DNA of 64,000 nt, from NCBI RefSeq assembly GCF_020740795.1, contig NC_067282.1:125793132-125857131 (forward strand), written 5' to 3'. The notes below the pieces were generated by a model that was not told where the DNA came from, did not search any database, and was given only the letters and a program-made list of their open reading frames with translations. Each line of letters starts with the position of its first letter. Positions within the stretch are counted from its first letter, which is position 1. Below, piece after piece: positions 21,821-35,572 of this stretch. Origin of the DNA: Apus apus (lineage: Eukaryota; Chordata; Aves; Apodiformes; Apodidae). Position numbers and translations under genes: made by a program.

Positions 21821-23645
21821 CCAGAAGGTGGCAGCAGGTCAACACTCAGACTGTCTAAGGCCCTCCATTTCCATTAGGAGATCCTGGTGTCCTACAAATT
21901 TTACTGGTATCTGTGCTACAAGCAGTTATAAGCATGACACGAGGATACAGAAAATGCTTGTCTTAAAAGATCAGTTTCTGTTTCATCTTTCATTCACTCT
22001 TGGTCTTATATAAATAAGAATTCTCCACTGATTAGCTATTGTACCTTGGTTTAAAAGTCAGCATATTTCATACTGCATTCTGTTTCTGTTTGATAACATT
22101 CTGGTAGCAGACTTCAGTTTCCAAAACTTACTATATTATTATGCTATACCATAGTGTGTTTTTAAAATAATTAAGAATTGCTAAGCATAGGATGTGTTTC
22201 TAAGTATAAAGTCCTGCTTGCTCAAGTGTTATGTCACAACAAATATTTTTTCTAGAAAATGGTACTTTTCAAGTATGTCGCACATCTGTTTACAGGTCCT
22301 CTAAAAATAAGCTTTCTATAGTTGGCATCCACATCAATGAAAAGCACACCATGTTTGCTTTATGTATTTTTCTGAGGCAAATACTGCATTAAACTGGTGA
22401 TCATTGCATCAGAAATTTGGTCTGAATGGCATATGAAGGGGAAAAAGGATGAAAAGACATCTCTATGAAGAGCAGAATGAGAGATGGTATGCATTAACTG
22501 GTAAAAATGAGACATGGTATGCCTTAACTGGTGCAGAAAGTTGTCATTTAAATAACCAGACAAGAACAGCAGCAACTCAAAGCCATTAAGATGCCAAAGA
22601 CAGGAGAAAAAAAAGACTTGAAGCAAAAAAATTTTCCTGCTCAAGTAGGAAAATAAAGAACACTGAGACCCAGCAATTTTTCCAGAGATTTGCAAGGGGC
22701 AAGAGAGGATCGTCAGGCAAAAGATCTCAGTAAATCTCTACTTACACTAAGATGCAAAAGAGAAAAAGAGAACTCATTTAATAGTGATTTCCAGTCAAGA
22801 AGAAACTCTAGGGACATGATGAGAACTCAGCAGCTGATGACACCTCTCCCCTGAGATGCTATTACTCCACCCCAGATTACCTGGACACACGTCTTGGCAT
22901 TTCTGAATGCGGTTTTAACCCAGCAGGCAGCTAAATACCATGCAGTCACTTGCTTACTCTCCCCTGCCTCCTGGGGAGCTGGGGACAGAATAGGAAGAGT
23001 AAAGGTAAGAGATTTGTGGGTTGAGATACAAACAATGTAATCACTTGGAATAATAGTCACAGTAATACTACTACTACAACTAATAAAAATAATAATAATT
23101 GAAGAATACAGAAAGAAGTTATGCACAGTGCAACTGCTCTCCATCTGCTGACCAATGCCTGGCCCATCCCTGACAATTGGTCCCAGAGGAGGGAAAATTT
23201 CAAAACTGTAATTCAGTAAGAAAGAGAGAACTTTCTGGCCACCTCTCATCTATACACTGAGCATGATGTTGCACGATGTTGAATACCCAATTGGCCATTT
23301 AGACCCATTGTGCTGGCTATGCTCCCTCCCAGATTCTTGTGCACCCACACCCTAGCAAAGCATGGAAAGCTGAAAAGTCCTTGATTTCTGAGCAACAATT
23401 AGGGACATCAGTGTATTGCCAACATTCTTCTCATATCAAGCTCCATACTAAGTCTAAACTGTAACACTGTTCTAGCTATTAAGAAGAGAATTAGCTCTAT
23501 CCCAGCCAAAACTGGGACAGTGAGTATGAGATAATGAGTGGACTCCATGGCAATGCACACAAATACGAAAAAGTGCTTAAACTGGTGTGAGTCCCTGGTG
23601 GAAATTTGCTTGTTGAGATTAAGCCACCCAAAACAGCTGATGCTT
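21821..23645. other. Intergenic, nothing recognised
   Basis: AT-rich sequence with no supported gene. A short AAT/ACT-rich low-complexity run lies at about 23055-23100. The 140-codon minus frame at 23249-22827 looks like chance. Confidence 0.5.
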
Positions 23646-23647
23646 CC

Positions 23648-23985
23648 CTTTGTGTGCCTCCACAAACACTGGGCCAGTTTTGTTCAATATCTTTATCAAT
23701 GATCTGGGTGAAGGGATAGAGTGCACACTCTGCAAGTTTGCAGACAATGCCAAGTTGAGTGGGAGTTTCAATCTGCTTGAGGGTAGGGAGGCTCTGCAGG
23801 GGGATCTGGACAGGCTGGATCGATGGACCAAGGCCAGTGGCACGAGTTTCAATGAGGCCAAATGTTGGGTCCTGCACTTCAGCCACATCAACCCCCAGCG
23901 GCACCACAGGCTTGGGGAAGAGTGGCTGGAGAGGGACCTGGGGGTATTAACTGACAGGCAGCTGAACAGGAGCAGGAGTCCAATC
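23648..23985 (+). mobile_element. CR1 LINE internal fragment (RT)
   Basis: One open plus-strand frame encodes the middle of CR1 reverse transcriptase: [13 protein letters not shown], then the catalytic box [19 protein letters not shown], and the thumb-side [15 protein letters not shown]. It is truncated at both ends, lacking the finger region and the 3' tail. Confidence 0.92.
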
Positions 23986-25257
23986 TGAATCTTTCTGAGT
24001 TGCCCTAGACAGTTAGTGACAATGTTTGAATGCACGAAAATTAGGATGTTCTGGTTAAGTGTTGCTAATGAGCATGGCAGATCAACAAGGATTACAGAGA
24101 TGCCAGCCTGCATCTAACATTTTGACTCCTGCCTGAAAAAGGAAAGATTGACTCCAGAATGCCTTCAGAAGAGCAGCCTATACTCCTTAGGCTTGAGAAA
24201 CTAAAAGCCAACTGAAATGCAAATTTTTCTTAAATCTTAGCTCCCAACTTTGTGGAGCTCCCAACTTAGCTCCCATCCTGTTGTGACTCAGTTCCATCAG
24301 TCACTCAGAGAGGGGGCAATATCTCTTGGATCAAAATAATACTGGCACAAGAGGTATCACATATATGAGCCTTATACAGACACCCCATAATTCTATTTCC
24401 TAGATCTCAGCAATTATTTAAACCCAAATACTCTATTAACAACCTTCAGCAGTCAAATCCCAGTTCCAATGGGCTAGGAGCAATTTGCAGCAGAAAAACT
24501 GCTGCTACACCAAGAAAAGTTAGGGAGAGGATGAACACCTGAAGGTCTTCTGCAGGTAGTTCACCTACAGCACTATGGTTTCCACAGACTTATGGGAAAG
24601 GTGGGAGCCTGTTGCCAGTGCTACCTCCCTCTTTTAAGGAAAAAAGAAGATTGCCATTTCCAAAATCTGATTTAATACAGTGCATGTTTTCAGAATGAGT
24701 AAAAGCACTTGCTAGGATTCTCAGGACACTGGTGCCCCATCATGAGAGTGGCCTCCCCCTCCTACATGAGCCTCACTTTGTTGTGCCAGGGCCTGCTGGT
24801 GCAGGGGCCAGGTGCCAGGTCACAGCTCAGGGAAACATCATCTCCAAAAGGTCCCACCCCCTCAGCCATGCAAAAGACCCACAGAGGGCACAGACCACCC
24901 CCCCAGCAGCCACCACACCTCCAACCTGGCCCTACTGTGTCCCTCCCCACCAGACCAGTCCTGGGTGCTTCCCCACAGTAGCAGTCATAGGAGCTGGCCC
25001 AGGTCCCCTGGGAGTCTGCCTAGTCTACCTAGCTGCTCCACTGGGATCTCCATGGGGCTCCCTTGGCTTTCCTCAGCTGCCAGGGGCCACACAGGGAGGA
25101 GCAGCTCATCAAGCCTGGTGGCTCCCCGCAGGCCAACAGTTCCCTTCAGGGGCAGTAACTAACAGAGAAGTAGATAGTTTACAGAGACTACTGTGTCCAT
25201 GTACTGCTACAGGAAAACATGTGCTTCCCTCCTCTTCTGACTGACGAGCTTTGCCTG
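23986..25257. other. Intergenic, with a GC-rich segment at about 24700-25170
   Basis: The first 700 bp are AT-rich and unremarkable. From 24700 to 25170 the sequence turns GC-rich with CCTGG and CCCCACC motifs and opens frames in several registers (the longest being 24732-25244, +). I recognise no domain in any frame; it could be a retrocopy remnant or simply a compositional island. Confidence 0.4.
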
Positions 25258-25943
25258 TGTCCTGGTTTGAGCCAGGATGAAGCCAATTTTCCTTTTACTG
25301 ATTTTTTTTTCTTCAGTGAGCTTTCTTTTAACTAGCAACATTCTGTTCTAGCTAGGCTGATAAGACATTGGAACGTTTTTCTAACTGCTGGGTCTTCAAG
25401 GTCGCACCTTCACTCTGCCGGCTCAGACACTATGGGGAGATCTATGACCCCCCCGTAGGAGGCTGAGTGAGACAGACAGCAAAACTGGCCAGAGAGATTC
25501 CATTCCATATATCTATGTAAGCTCAGAGGAAGGTCAGAGATCATAGAAGACAACTTCCTTCCTGCTTCTTCTTCCCTTCTCTTCCATCCATGGCCGGCAT
25601 CCGGGGAGGACTCCATCCATCCAGCACTGTCGACCCCCAGGCTCGAGCTCTCCTGACCCTCATCACTCTCTGCTTTCTCCAGCAGCAGCTCCGGGATTTC
25701 TCAGGAGTTGCTGTGGGAGTTGCTGGGGGTGGGGGAGGTGAGAGGTTCTTGCACGTACCTGAACATATCTGTATATAATTGTATATATTTTATTATAACA
25801 TTAGTGTTTAGTTAAAGCTGTGTAGTTTAGTTTTCAATCCAGCCAAGTCTCTCTCTTGTTCTCTCTCTCCTTCCCTACCTCGGTGGGAGGGGGAGGGGAT
25901 CGAGAGCATTGTTGTCAGACCTGAGTCAAACAGCGACAGCCTG
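25253..25943 (+). mobile_element. Solo ERV LTR (681 bp) with 5-bp target duplication
   Basis: The LTR spans 25258-25938, starting TGTCCTGG and ending GCGACA. GCCTG flanks it on both sides (25253-25257 and 25939-25943). It is homologous end to end to the minus-strand LTR at 61897-62594, which fixes both borders independently. TATA-like runs lie at about 25772-25800. The 5-bp duplication suggests a class III (ERVL-like) element; this is inference. No internal retroviral sequence is present. Confidence 0.93.
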
Positions 25944-28900
25944 CTGCCTGGAAAATCAGATCTCTCCACAGGTACATGGTAGGGAGGTTGCAGGTGCCAT
26001 GGTCTTTCTGAGGAGGTCTTCAGGTGGCTCTTGGTCTCCCTGAGACATGAGTTGCCCAATGCTTACCCCAGGGTGCTTCCAGGAGTTTGCCTAGAGTCAT
26101 CCCCACCAAAGTGCCACCAGTCTCTGTCTCCTGAGTACACTTCCCAATCTCTCTCCTTACCAGCTGTTGTCTGCAGGATTTGTCAGTATTTATGCTGCTC
26201 TGTTTGACACAGGAATATTGATGCAGTGACAGCTTTGTATTTAGTTTCCTTTTGCTTCCTGATTACTTATCCATGCACCTTGAGCCACACCCATAGCCAC
26301 CACTCCCCATTTCTGGCTGTTCCAGGACAGCTGGGGATGTCATTTGAAGAGCTGTACGTGAATGCTCCTTAATTACTGAGTACTCATCTGCAGATTATGA
26401 AAATGGTAATACATGTTTATAACAAAGCTACCCCTGCATATTTTGCAAAGGTGGTTTAGTACTGTTGTCCAAGACCCGCTGGCTGCAGCATCACATCTGT
26501 ACCAGCTCTGCTTTGGCCTGTGGCTGCAGGGCATTGTTCCCCACTGTGCAGGACAGTCCTGAGTTATGTGGCAGGACTTGTTCTTGTGTTCCCTCAGGAA
26601 CCACCATTTTTATTTCCTCCCGTGTGGCCTGAACAATGGTAAGAACAATGTAATCCAGGCTTATTGTGAATACACAGCCGGCGTTCACAGTAGAATGGAG
26701 AAATCATGTAATGGCCACTGTCACCACGGTGATAAGGGCTTATTCCTTCAGTTTCAGAATGTCCTTTTAGTCTTCGACTCTTGCCAGATGGGCTCTGAAT
26801 TCAGAAATCTCCTTTTCTATGGCAGTGCCAGCCCTCAGACAGACTGGTTGTAGACTGGAAGGTGACACAGCCCACTTCCGGAATCTTTAGATTTTCCTTC
26901 AGCTGTTGGTGGCCAAAGTATTTGCTTTCAGCACCAATCAAACTGTATTCACTCCTTTGAGAGAGAGATGATTTGTTCCTATCAGATTGAGGTACACTGA
27001 AAATTAGAGCAATTACTAAGCTTACAAAGTGAAGGGTATGGATCTTGTTTATACAATTAAAAACACTTTTACTAAAAATTACTTGGGCCATACCTAGACT
27101 TATTCTTTCATTCTAGCTGTTGCTGGAAATGTCTTTCTAAGATGTTTTTCAGCTGCAAAATAGTAAAGCTTCAACTTAGCAGTAAACTGGCTCTGGAGAC
27201 ATGGCTCCCTATGATCAGTTATGCAAGTTACATGTGAGGATTCTCTAGGAACACTGAATACAAATTGTATTTCAAAGCATTTCTTTGCTAATTTAAGGAA
27301 CATTTTGCATCGAGGCCATATTTTTAAGCAACTCAACAGCTAGGAACACTAATAAATTCCTATGATCTACAATGGTGAATGAAGAAAGACTGGGACCCTG
27401 GTGCTTCTGCTGATGGTTTTTTCCTCTTAGGAAAGGACTTGATTTTTGAGTTTACACAGAAATAGCTTGCAAGTAATATAACGTGTTCATGTGTTTGACA
27501 TCCTCTCTGCTGAAATGTCTTCTGTAACCAGAAAGTAGACAAGAGCCCTTTGTGCTTGAATATTACAATGTACCTTAAAATGGACACATTGCAAAAGATT
27601 CTTTGAGGGGGGCAGGCCCTCGCAGCCCAACAGAGGTGAAATTGCTGCAGCTCCTTTCCCCCAGGTGCAAACAGTAATAAGGCTGAGGGTGTTATTACCA
27701 GTAGGCACATGCACAAAAAAGCACATACTCACCACAGACATACAAACATAGCCAACACTCAGATATAAACAGATACCGACATTCCCAAGAACACAACAGC
27801 ACCAACAGCTTCCCTCCTTTTTTCCTCCTCAGCTGAGCGGGATAGAGGTCCACTAATGCAAAATATAAATGCATACATACATATACATACATATATATAT
27901 ATATGTACAGTGTGAATCCTATCAACAGCTGGGCTCTTGCAAACCAAAGTATCATCAGGTCAAGTAAACAGATAGATGATGCTCTACGTGGCTTCAATGT
28001 GCTACATAAAGAGAGATAAAATTCCAAATTCAACTTCAGTACTTAAAATTAACTTTTGACACAATTCTGGTCTTTGGTTCCAGGTGTCACTGGCAGAAAG
28101 TAACTTCTTGTTCTTTTGAGAGTAAAAACATCCAGCTTGCAACATCAGGTGAGTTGCAGAGTTGGGCTGCTGATGTTACCTAGTGAAGGGAGCTAGCTAT
28201 TAATTGAGTTTTTGTCGCTGTCATGAATCAGCTGTGGTGCAGCCCAGTGCTTCACTAACATCAGGTCCCAACTACAGGCTGACCGAGAAGGAGCGTTCTG
28301 CTAATTAAAGCATAGAAACGGGAATCTGCTTTACAATTTATATTTGACACATTTTGATAAAGATCCAGACTCTTGACTGCATTGTGTTTTATTTTCACTG
28401 TCTATAGGCTGTTTCTTGTATTTTAGAAAAGAGAATTAGGATGATATTATGCTTTGGAACTTGGTGTCTTACCAAAGTATTTCCCTTTGAGGTCATTGTT
28501 GTTAATTGCTGTTGGTCACCATCCCACAAACAGACCTGCAAAACTCAAATTACTCAGAATAAAATGCAAGTTTTCACATTAGCAACAGGAAAGTGTGACT
28601 CCACTGAGGGATGTAAATAGATTCCCTCCCACTGCTGCAGAGAAAACTAACCTTTCTGAATACCACATTCATGCTCACATATTCCCTGCTGTAAAGGACA
28701 GTCAAAAGGAAACAGAGACAGGATCTCTCTTGTTAAATGATCCTCTTTAGGGAGGATCTCTGATCAGAGAGCCTATAACGCATCTTCTGTGTCCACCAAC
28801 TTAGGGCTTTACAACAGACTGGAGTGAGTGAATTGCACAGTTTTAGGCCTATCACTTCTATGCAAATACAGAAGTAACATGTAACTTTGCTGCAGCCCAC

Positions 28901-31440
28901 AACATTGTGTTGCATGTGCTGAGGTGCACAATGGAGTCGTGGGGGTGACTGTCCGCTGACAAAGCTAAATGGGACATACCCTGCTCTGGTCCAATCCACC
29001 ATGACCATCAGTAGTGCTTCCTGCCATTAGCTGTCTCCAGAATGGTACCTAGGTTTCTCCCTGGAGGGAACAAATTGGTTCATTGCAAAGTAGTTCCCTG
29101 CGGTGAACTGATATCCATGCAAGGTGGAGGAACTATGAGCCAGGTCATGAGAGCCTAGTGGTATGGTAGTGCAGACAATATCCAGAAGGTGAGGTGTTAG
29201 CTAAATGGGCAGGGGATCAGCATGTGAGCTGTACTTGTGGCAGTGGTGTTGCATGAAGGTACACAGGGGTGGAAGGCTTGTAAAATCCTCTCAGGGTTTT
29301 GTAGTACCTAAGGTTACAAAGGTTCCATCTCCTGAAAAATGTGAATTCTTAAAGGGAATAGAGTGATCCCATTCATTGAGAAAAGTGACATGGACACACA
29401 AAGTGATTTGAGCTGCAGAGTCTTTGGTCCTTGGTCCCTGCAAGAATGACTGGTTCTTAAGGCAGAATGGGGAGGAATGTAAAGTCATTTTTTTGCTGCC
29501 TGAAGAGTGACTCCTGAAGACTTCTTCACCTTCCTGTTGCTTACAGATTAGCTCACGGAGCGCTGTCCTTGCAAAATTACAGTGAGTGTCATTGTGGGTA
29601 CATGTAGCTACTGCAGGGGTTTCATATCACCAGGAGTGAGTTTTCAGCAGCCTGTAAGCCTGTTATACCAAATAATACACCTGGTAAACTTCTAGAACTA
29701 AATGGAAGTCTTGGAGCTGTAAGGCATGTGTTCGAGCTATTACTCAAAGGACTGGGAAAATCAGGTCTTAAAATACAAATAGGGATGACATCACTTCATA
29801 TGGTATCTCTTACGTCTTTAAGCTGCTGATTCTCCTGAACCACTAGCAGCCTGTAAAACTGCATTAATCAATTCTAGACTTATCCGTGAGAAGATCTAGT
29901 CTTTGCAGTGTTTTCAATTATAGTTTTCATTATCAAATTGCCTAGTTAGCTGCATGTGGTAGTCCACCTGTCTTTGTTTGCTTGGTAGTGGCTCATCAGG
30001 CCATTCAACTTGGGAGCTGTAGCTCTCACGTGCCTGCTCTGACTCAATTCTGGCTGATGCTATAGAATTAGCAGTGGGAGTCTTCTCTGGCACATGGACC
30101 AACTGCAACTTCACCCTGAGCATTTCACCCTGTGAAATGGAGCATATCTCTATTGGCAAGAATCATCCCAGAACTGGAAAAGGAACAATGTTCTAAGGTC
30201 TCAAGCCTGGCTTTCCTGTGATTGCAAAATAGACCCTTGACTTACAAGGTCTGGATATTTCCAAAAGGGTGAAAACAAGGGGCTCACATGAAATGGGAGA
30301 TGGTTGAGTGGGCTAGTGTAGGGACTGATGTTCTCTTTAAAAAAACACAAACCAACCACAAATAGACATGAAACCCAAATGAACTCCTTTAACCATAGGG
30401 AGTGAGAGGTTATTTAGAATCTGAATCTGGAGGGAACTGATTCTGATTAATTTTCTTGGTAATAGAATCCAAAATTTGACATCCTGACACTTCAGAAAGG
30501 AAGCTCTCAAATCTGTTTCTCTATTTTAATCCAACTACTGTTTGCCTTCTTTAAAGTCCTTTGCATCAATCTGCCTATCTCCACCTAAAGTAGAACAGTA
30601 TAAATAAGGGAACAGGGAAAATAATGAAGACAAGGACAATTTTTTCTACTAAAGGAAAAATTATTTTTACCCTTTACAGGGCTCCCTAACACACATTTTC
30701 ATCTCTTGTGATCAAGTGACATATGTGCTCTTGGTTCCTTTAGAGAAAGGCCTCTAATAACCAAATTTTACACTAAATTGTTACATCATTGGTTCAAGAT
30801 TTTGAGCTAATTCAGAATGGCAACAATATAATTACTACATCAGAATTGCATTGTTGGGTATTTTGGGTTTTGAGAGACAAATTGGTAATATCAAATGGTT
30901 CATTTACATACAGTAATATTTAATACTCATTAGATTAATGAAAACAATAGAGAGTGAATTTTATACTGCTCCTGTATTCTTCTTAACTTTATCTTCTATC
31001 CTTCTTCTTATGTATCCATGTGGATTCTCTAACAGGCTTCCTATTCCTATTGGTTTTGATGAAAGATAAATTATTAATTTCTATTGCCTTTGGTAGTCTT
31101 TTAGATTATTTTTTTTTGCCTTCCTTGCTATGTTTGTGCCCTGTTTTCATCATTTACACATAGCAGGTTTTTTTCAAGAATGTCTAAATATGTTACACTT
31201 TCTAGATCAAGAAAAATGGTTGGTATTTAAATTGTTTCATGCCATATGAGGTTGTAATACTTCATTTTTCATAAGCAGGGCTAAAATCTGTTCTAGAAAG
31301 ATGATGCTGACAGCATACTAGTTACTTTACTATCAGTCTATCTGTAACAGAGATCTTGCAAGGACTGAACAGTGTGCTGTTTTCTGTTCTTGTTATAACA
31401 GTGTTACAATGCTTAATACTACCTTATCTTTGTTATTACA
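25944..31440. other. Intergenic, nothing recognised
   Basis: About 5.5 kb of AT-rich sequence without supported genes. Open frames are short and lack splice or domain support; the minus frame at 30159-29914 has a fairly protein-like composition but no recognised similarity. The only simple repeat noted is an ACAT/AT tract at 27870-27906. Confidence 0.5.
27870..27906. repeat. ACAT/AT microsatellite
   Basis: CATACATACATATACATAC followed by (AT)n; short and imperfect. Confidence 0.85.
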
Positions 31441-31551
31441 GAAAATGAGCAATATCAGAAAAATGTTCCATCAATTCAACATGAAATGATACAGCATATG
31501 CTACAACCACTCTACAAGCTGTCTGTTGCCAGTGAAAATTCTGAGAAATAA
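31441..31551 (+). other. Weak candidate terminal exon
   Basis: A good 3' splice-site context (pyrimidine run then TTATTACAG) is followed directly by a 36-codon open frame ENEQYQKNVPS...VASENSEK ending in TAA. The peptide is hydrophilic and not repetitive. I do not recognise it, and no donor exon was found upstream. It could be the last exon of an unrelated gene ending here, a remnant, or chance. Confidence 0.15.
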
Positions 31552-33476
31552 CATCACTTGCAAACCTAAAGCTTGAAGAGCTGAATATGCCTTGGAAAAG
31601 TGGAAGGCTGTATAGACAAATTAATCTGAAATTTCCAAACTGAGACTTTTGAAGTACTATTCAGAGATACGTAGTTTTAAAAAAAAAATATGTTTTGTCA
31701 GAGTGAGTTTGATAAATGTGTCATGGGTAAGCATTTACCAGATTACAGTAGAATTTCCTGAGGTCACAGACTATCAAAATAGTCTGAAACTATTGATGAG
31801 GGTATTTGCATAAGTGAAATGGAAGCTGGGGCTCTGGCTCCACATCTGCTTGCTTTTAAGAAACTAAACAATAAAAGAGGTTTTGTAGCATGGGGTGGAT
31901 TGTTTGTACTTCATCTCAGGTGAAGTAATGACTTAGAAAGTACTCTTAGTCCTTAAGTGTTATGCAAATGTAAAGCGGAGACATAGAAGAGAAACAAGTA
32001 ATTACATATTACTCATTTTTCTGGAAAACCCAAGGTTTCACTGCTGAAAGCTGCTCGTATTTCCACTGAGCTTCCTGCAATTTCTCTGATGCAAAGTAAA
32101 CAGGAACAACTTAGATCCCTATTAACCGAGAATTTGAATGTCTCAGATCCTCTTTTAATCTGTGCCACGTTCTGCATGGCAAATGGACATTCTTTGATGT
32201 TTTTATTTTATAACCTGTGGCTACATCTACTGTCTAGATTCATCACATGCAGCTATGCTGGGCATTTTGGGACAATACAGGGACATCTGAGATGCTCTAC
32301 ACAAGGTAGCTATGGTATCATAAGGGGGCTTGTCACAACCTCATAGAATTCTCCCTTGTGACTGCAGTGTACATGCAAAACACTGAATGTAACTGCTCCC
32401 AGAAAGTGAGTGGGAACGGTGTTAGTTGGAAAACTCTGCATCGCCCTGCTGTCTATGTGTGCCCAGTGTAAAAGAGGAGGACAAGTGCGTCTGATGCGAG
32501 AAAATAGATTTGCAAATTCAGCTTTATTTGAAAGAAAATGTGAAACCGTCTGTTCCAAATGGAACTGCATCAACCCTCTAGAGAAAGAGTGAAGAGAAAA
32601 AAAAAAAAAAAGTATATATAAAATATTTTCGTTAGAAAGAGTAAATGTAGTAACTTTATGAAGTTTGGACTGAATGAGTTGAAGAAATCTCAATTCTCTG
32701 CTGCCCAGTGAGCATGCAACATTACTCAACTTCAAAAGCTAAGTAATGCACGTGATACTTAAGTCTATATTTGCATTGATTTGGTTTTGAAGAGCATGTG
32801 ACACTGTTCCTCCTGCCATCAATTCTCTAGCCAAATTATGATTTACAATTACGTCTTTTCTTATGTCAGTAAAAAGTAGTGTCAGTCTAAGGTCAAAAGA
32901 TTTGTTTATATGACATCCAGTTTCCAGGTGCCTTCTGTGTGTCTGTCTTGTGACAGCTGCTTAATGTGAAGTTCATTATCTCCCCTATGTTAAATCTTGA
33001 TCTTCATGCTTTCAGATGATTAATCCCCTCCCGCTTCTAGCTTCTTAATCTTATAACCCAAAACTACTTCTTTTTCCCTCCTATCAGGGACAACTGGAAG
33101 AGTTTCCCCATTGTACTGATATCTTCTTATGAACTACTCCCGACTACAAAGAGATCCTCTGGAATCAGTAATTTGACTAAAGCAATTAATTAAATAGCTT
33201 TTATCCCAGATAAACACATGCTCTTAAATTGATCTGCACATAATGTCTTCTAAGATATTCAGTTTTTAAAATGCTTTAACTTTCTCTTTTGCAGGTCTTT
33301 GTACCAACATGAAGCCCTCTTACATCCATGTTAAAGTTGAGCTACACTGAAATTGATTATGAGCTCCAGAAGCAATTAGCACCAGAGTTGTCAAACTTAT
33401 TGTTCTTTCCTTTTCCCTCCTTAATTATTTTTTCTCTATAACTTATTACCTTTTTGTGGAGTCTCCCTGTCTGGAC
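31552..33476. other. Intergenic, nothing recognised
   Basis: AT-rich. A short A-run lies at 32600-32613. The 141-codon minus frame at 32735-32310 contains a phenylalanine run from the complementary poly-A/T and appears to be chance. Confidence 0.5.
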
Positions 33477-33592
33477 ACATTCATAACCCATCTGGACATG
33501 TTCCTGTGTCATCTACTGTAGGGAATCCTGCCCTAGCAGGGGGGTTAGACTAGGGGATGTTCAGAGGTGCCTTTCAACTCTTGACAGCTCTG
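33477..33592 (+). mobile_element. Old CR1 3' fragment
   Basis: Degenerate plus-strand CR1 3' segment: CATCTGGACATGTTCC, TAGGGAATCCTGCC..GCAGGGGGGTTAGACTAG, then the C-rich end ..TTTCAACTC. The terminal octamer tail is lost or unrecognisable. Confidence 0.65.
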
Positions 33593-34485
33593 TGGGGTCT
33601 GAGGCATTTCAAAGCTGCAAACAGAAACATGTCTGTGACATATTCTCAGCTGTCTTCTGCCCTTATTAAAACTAATGCAGCAGCTTACTTCACAATGTGA
33701 CCGCCCTGTTTGCACACCAGGCACCTGCCTTGCGACATTGTCACTTTAATGCCAGGTCATTCTGGGAAGTTTTGTGCAATACTTCTCATTAGTAACTCAG
33801 TGGGAAGAGACAGTAGCTCCAGCAGCACCTGGGGAAGTTTTCTACATGTTCTATCTTGGTCATCTGAAAGCTTCTGGGAAATACAGGTAGGTCAGCTGGT
33901 TAGGGATGGGTAGTTAAGAATATTGCCTATGCTAATGGAAAGAATAATCCCTGTATGGCTGAATCATTAGCAAGAATACTATATCATGAGAAGTGAAACT
34001 GATAGAACCTGGCTTTCAGCAGTCTCACATCCATTTACACCACATCATTATAACAGTCCTCATTTCCTTCTCCTACCCCTTACCACTGAAAGAACTTCAA
34101 GTGCATTCTGCAATTGCTTAACACCTTTTTCAGTGCTCCTAGCTCCCTTTCATGTCCCTATTTACTCCTACAGTATAATCATCTTCCTCTTTCCATTCAT
34201 CACCTGTTTGGCTGAGGAAGAAGAGGAAGGGAAATTACCTAATAGTTCACCAAGGTTGCGGTTGCACACGTTAATTGGCTATCTTTTTTTGTTTGATTGA
34301 TTTGATTTGATTTTCCTGTGAAAGAGTGTGCATGCAATGTCTCACTCCTACAGATTATTTAGTTTCCTGTGTTCAGTCTATATTACCAAGAGTGTAGCTA
34401 ACATATCAAGGAAGATTATTCTTCTCCTCTATTCAGTAGTTGAGACCACAGATGAAGTGGGAGCAGATGTCCAGAGATGATGTAT
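33593..34485. other. Intergenic, nothing recognised
   Basis: No supported feature. A 104-codon plus frame at 33986-34300 has no recognisable family. Confidence 0.45.
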
Positions 34486-35465
34486 CACAGTATCATAGTA
34501 TCATTCTGGTTGGAAAAGACCTTTAAGGTCATCAAGTCCAACCACTATCCTAACTCTGCTGCATCACCACTAAACCCTGTCCCCTGGCACCACATCTGTC
34601 TCCTTGGATGTCTCCAGGGATGGTGGCTCAACCACCTCCTCAGACAGCCTGGGTCACCAACTCCAACTCCGAGCCCAGAATAGGACAACCCCAGTGTTCA
34701 CACCATGTCCCTGACGGTGTTGTCCAAGCGTTTCTTGAATATTGTCAGGCTCGGTGCCATTACTGCTTCCCTGGGGAGCCTATTCCAGTACTCCACCACC
34801 CTCTGGGTGAAGAATCTCTTCCTAATGTCCAACCTAAACCTGCCCCTGCACCTCTCTCTACCATTCCCTTGGGTCCTATCATTGGTCACCAGAGGGAAGA
34901 GGTCAACACCTACTCCTCCTCTTTTCCTAAAGAGGAAGCAGTAAGCTGCGATGAGGTCTCCTTTCAGTTTCCTCTTCTCCAGGATGAATAGACCAAGTGC
35001 CTTTAGCTGCTCCTCATAAAGTATCCCCTTTAAACCCTTCACCAACCTCGTGGCCACCCTCTAGTAGCTTTATATCCTTTTTATATCGTGGCACCCAAAA
35101 CTGCAGACAGTACTCAAGATGGGGCTGCACCAGTGGAAGTGGAACAATCACCTTCTTCAACCAGCTAGCTATATCATGCTTGATGCACCCCAAGACTTGG
35201 CTGGCCCTCCTGGCTGCCAGGGCACACTGTTGGCTCATGTTCAACTTGCTGTTGACTGGAACCTCCAGATCCCTCCTGCAGGGCTGCCTTCCAGCCTCTT
35301 GCTCCCCAGACTATATATATACCCAGGATCACCTTGTCCCAGGTGCAAAATCCGGCATTTCTCCTTCTTAAACTTAATGCAATTGGTAATTGCCCACCTC
35401 TCTAATTTGTCCTCTCTGCCCTCAAGACCATCCACTGCTCCTCCCAATTTTGTGCATCCTCAGAG
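34486..35465 (-). mobile_element. CR1 LINE 3' fragment
   Basis: Minus strand: the tail (ATGATACTATGATACTG at the 34486 side) and GTTGGACTTGATGACCTTAAAGG, then upstream the C-terminal ORF2: 35057-34698 reads RLVKGLKGILYEEQLKALGLFILEKRK, and 35447-35241 reads INCIKFKKEKCRILHLGQGD with some drift. It is 5'-truncated just downstream of the RT catalytic box. Confidence 0.92.
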
Positions 35466-35479
35466 ATAGTAAAAAATTG

Positions 35480-35572
35480 ACTGGACAAGTTTGATGCTAG
35501 CCCTGCTTAAAAGGAGAGATTGGACCACATGTCAGGATGTCCCTTTCTATCTAAATTATGTTATTATTCTAT
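35480..35572 (+). mobile_element. Old CR1 3' end
   Basis: Degenerate plus-strand tail: GATTGGACCACATG, then GTCCCTTTCTATCTAAATTAT followed by the ATTATTCTAT terminal repeat. Short and old. Confidence 0.55.

Noticed and set aside
23497..24113. Minus-strand frames of 136 and 164 codons
   Set aside because: They are shadows of the plus-strand CR1 reverse-transcriptase fragment at 23648-23985.
32310..32735. 141-codon minus-strand frame
   Set aside because: Contains a Phe run from a poly-A tract, has no family resemblance and no splice or promoter context.
33290..33360. Exon of a second A2M-family gene
   Set aside because: A TTTTGCAG acceptor is present, but the sequence after it does not read as any A2M-family segment in any frame.
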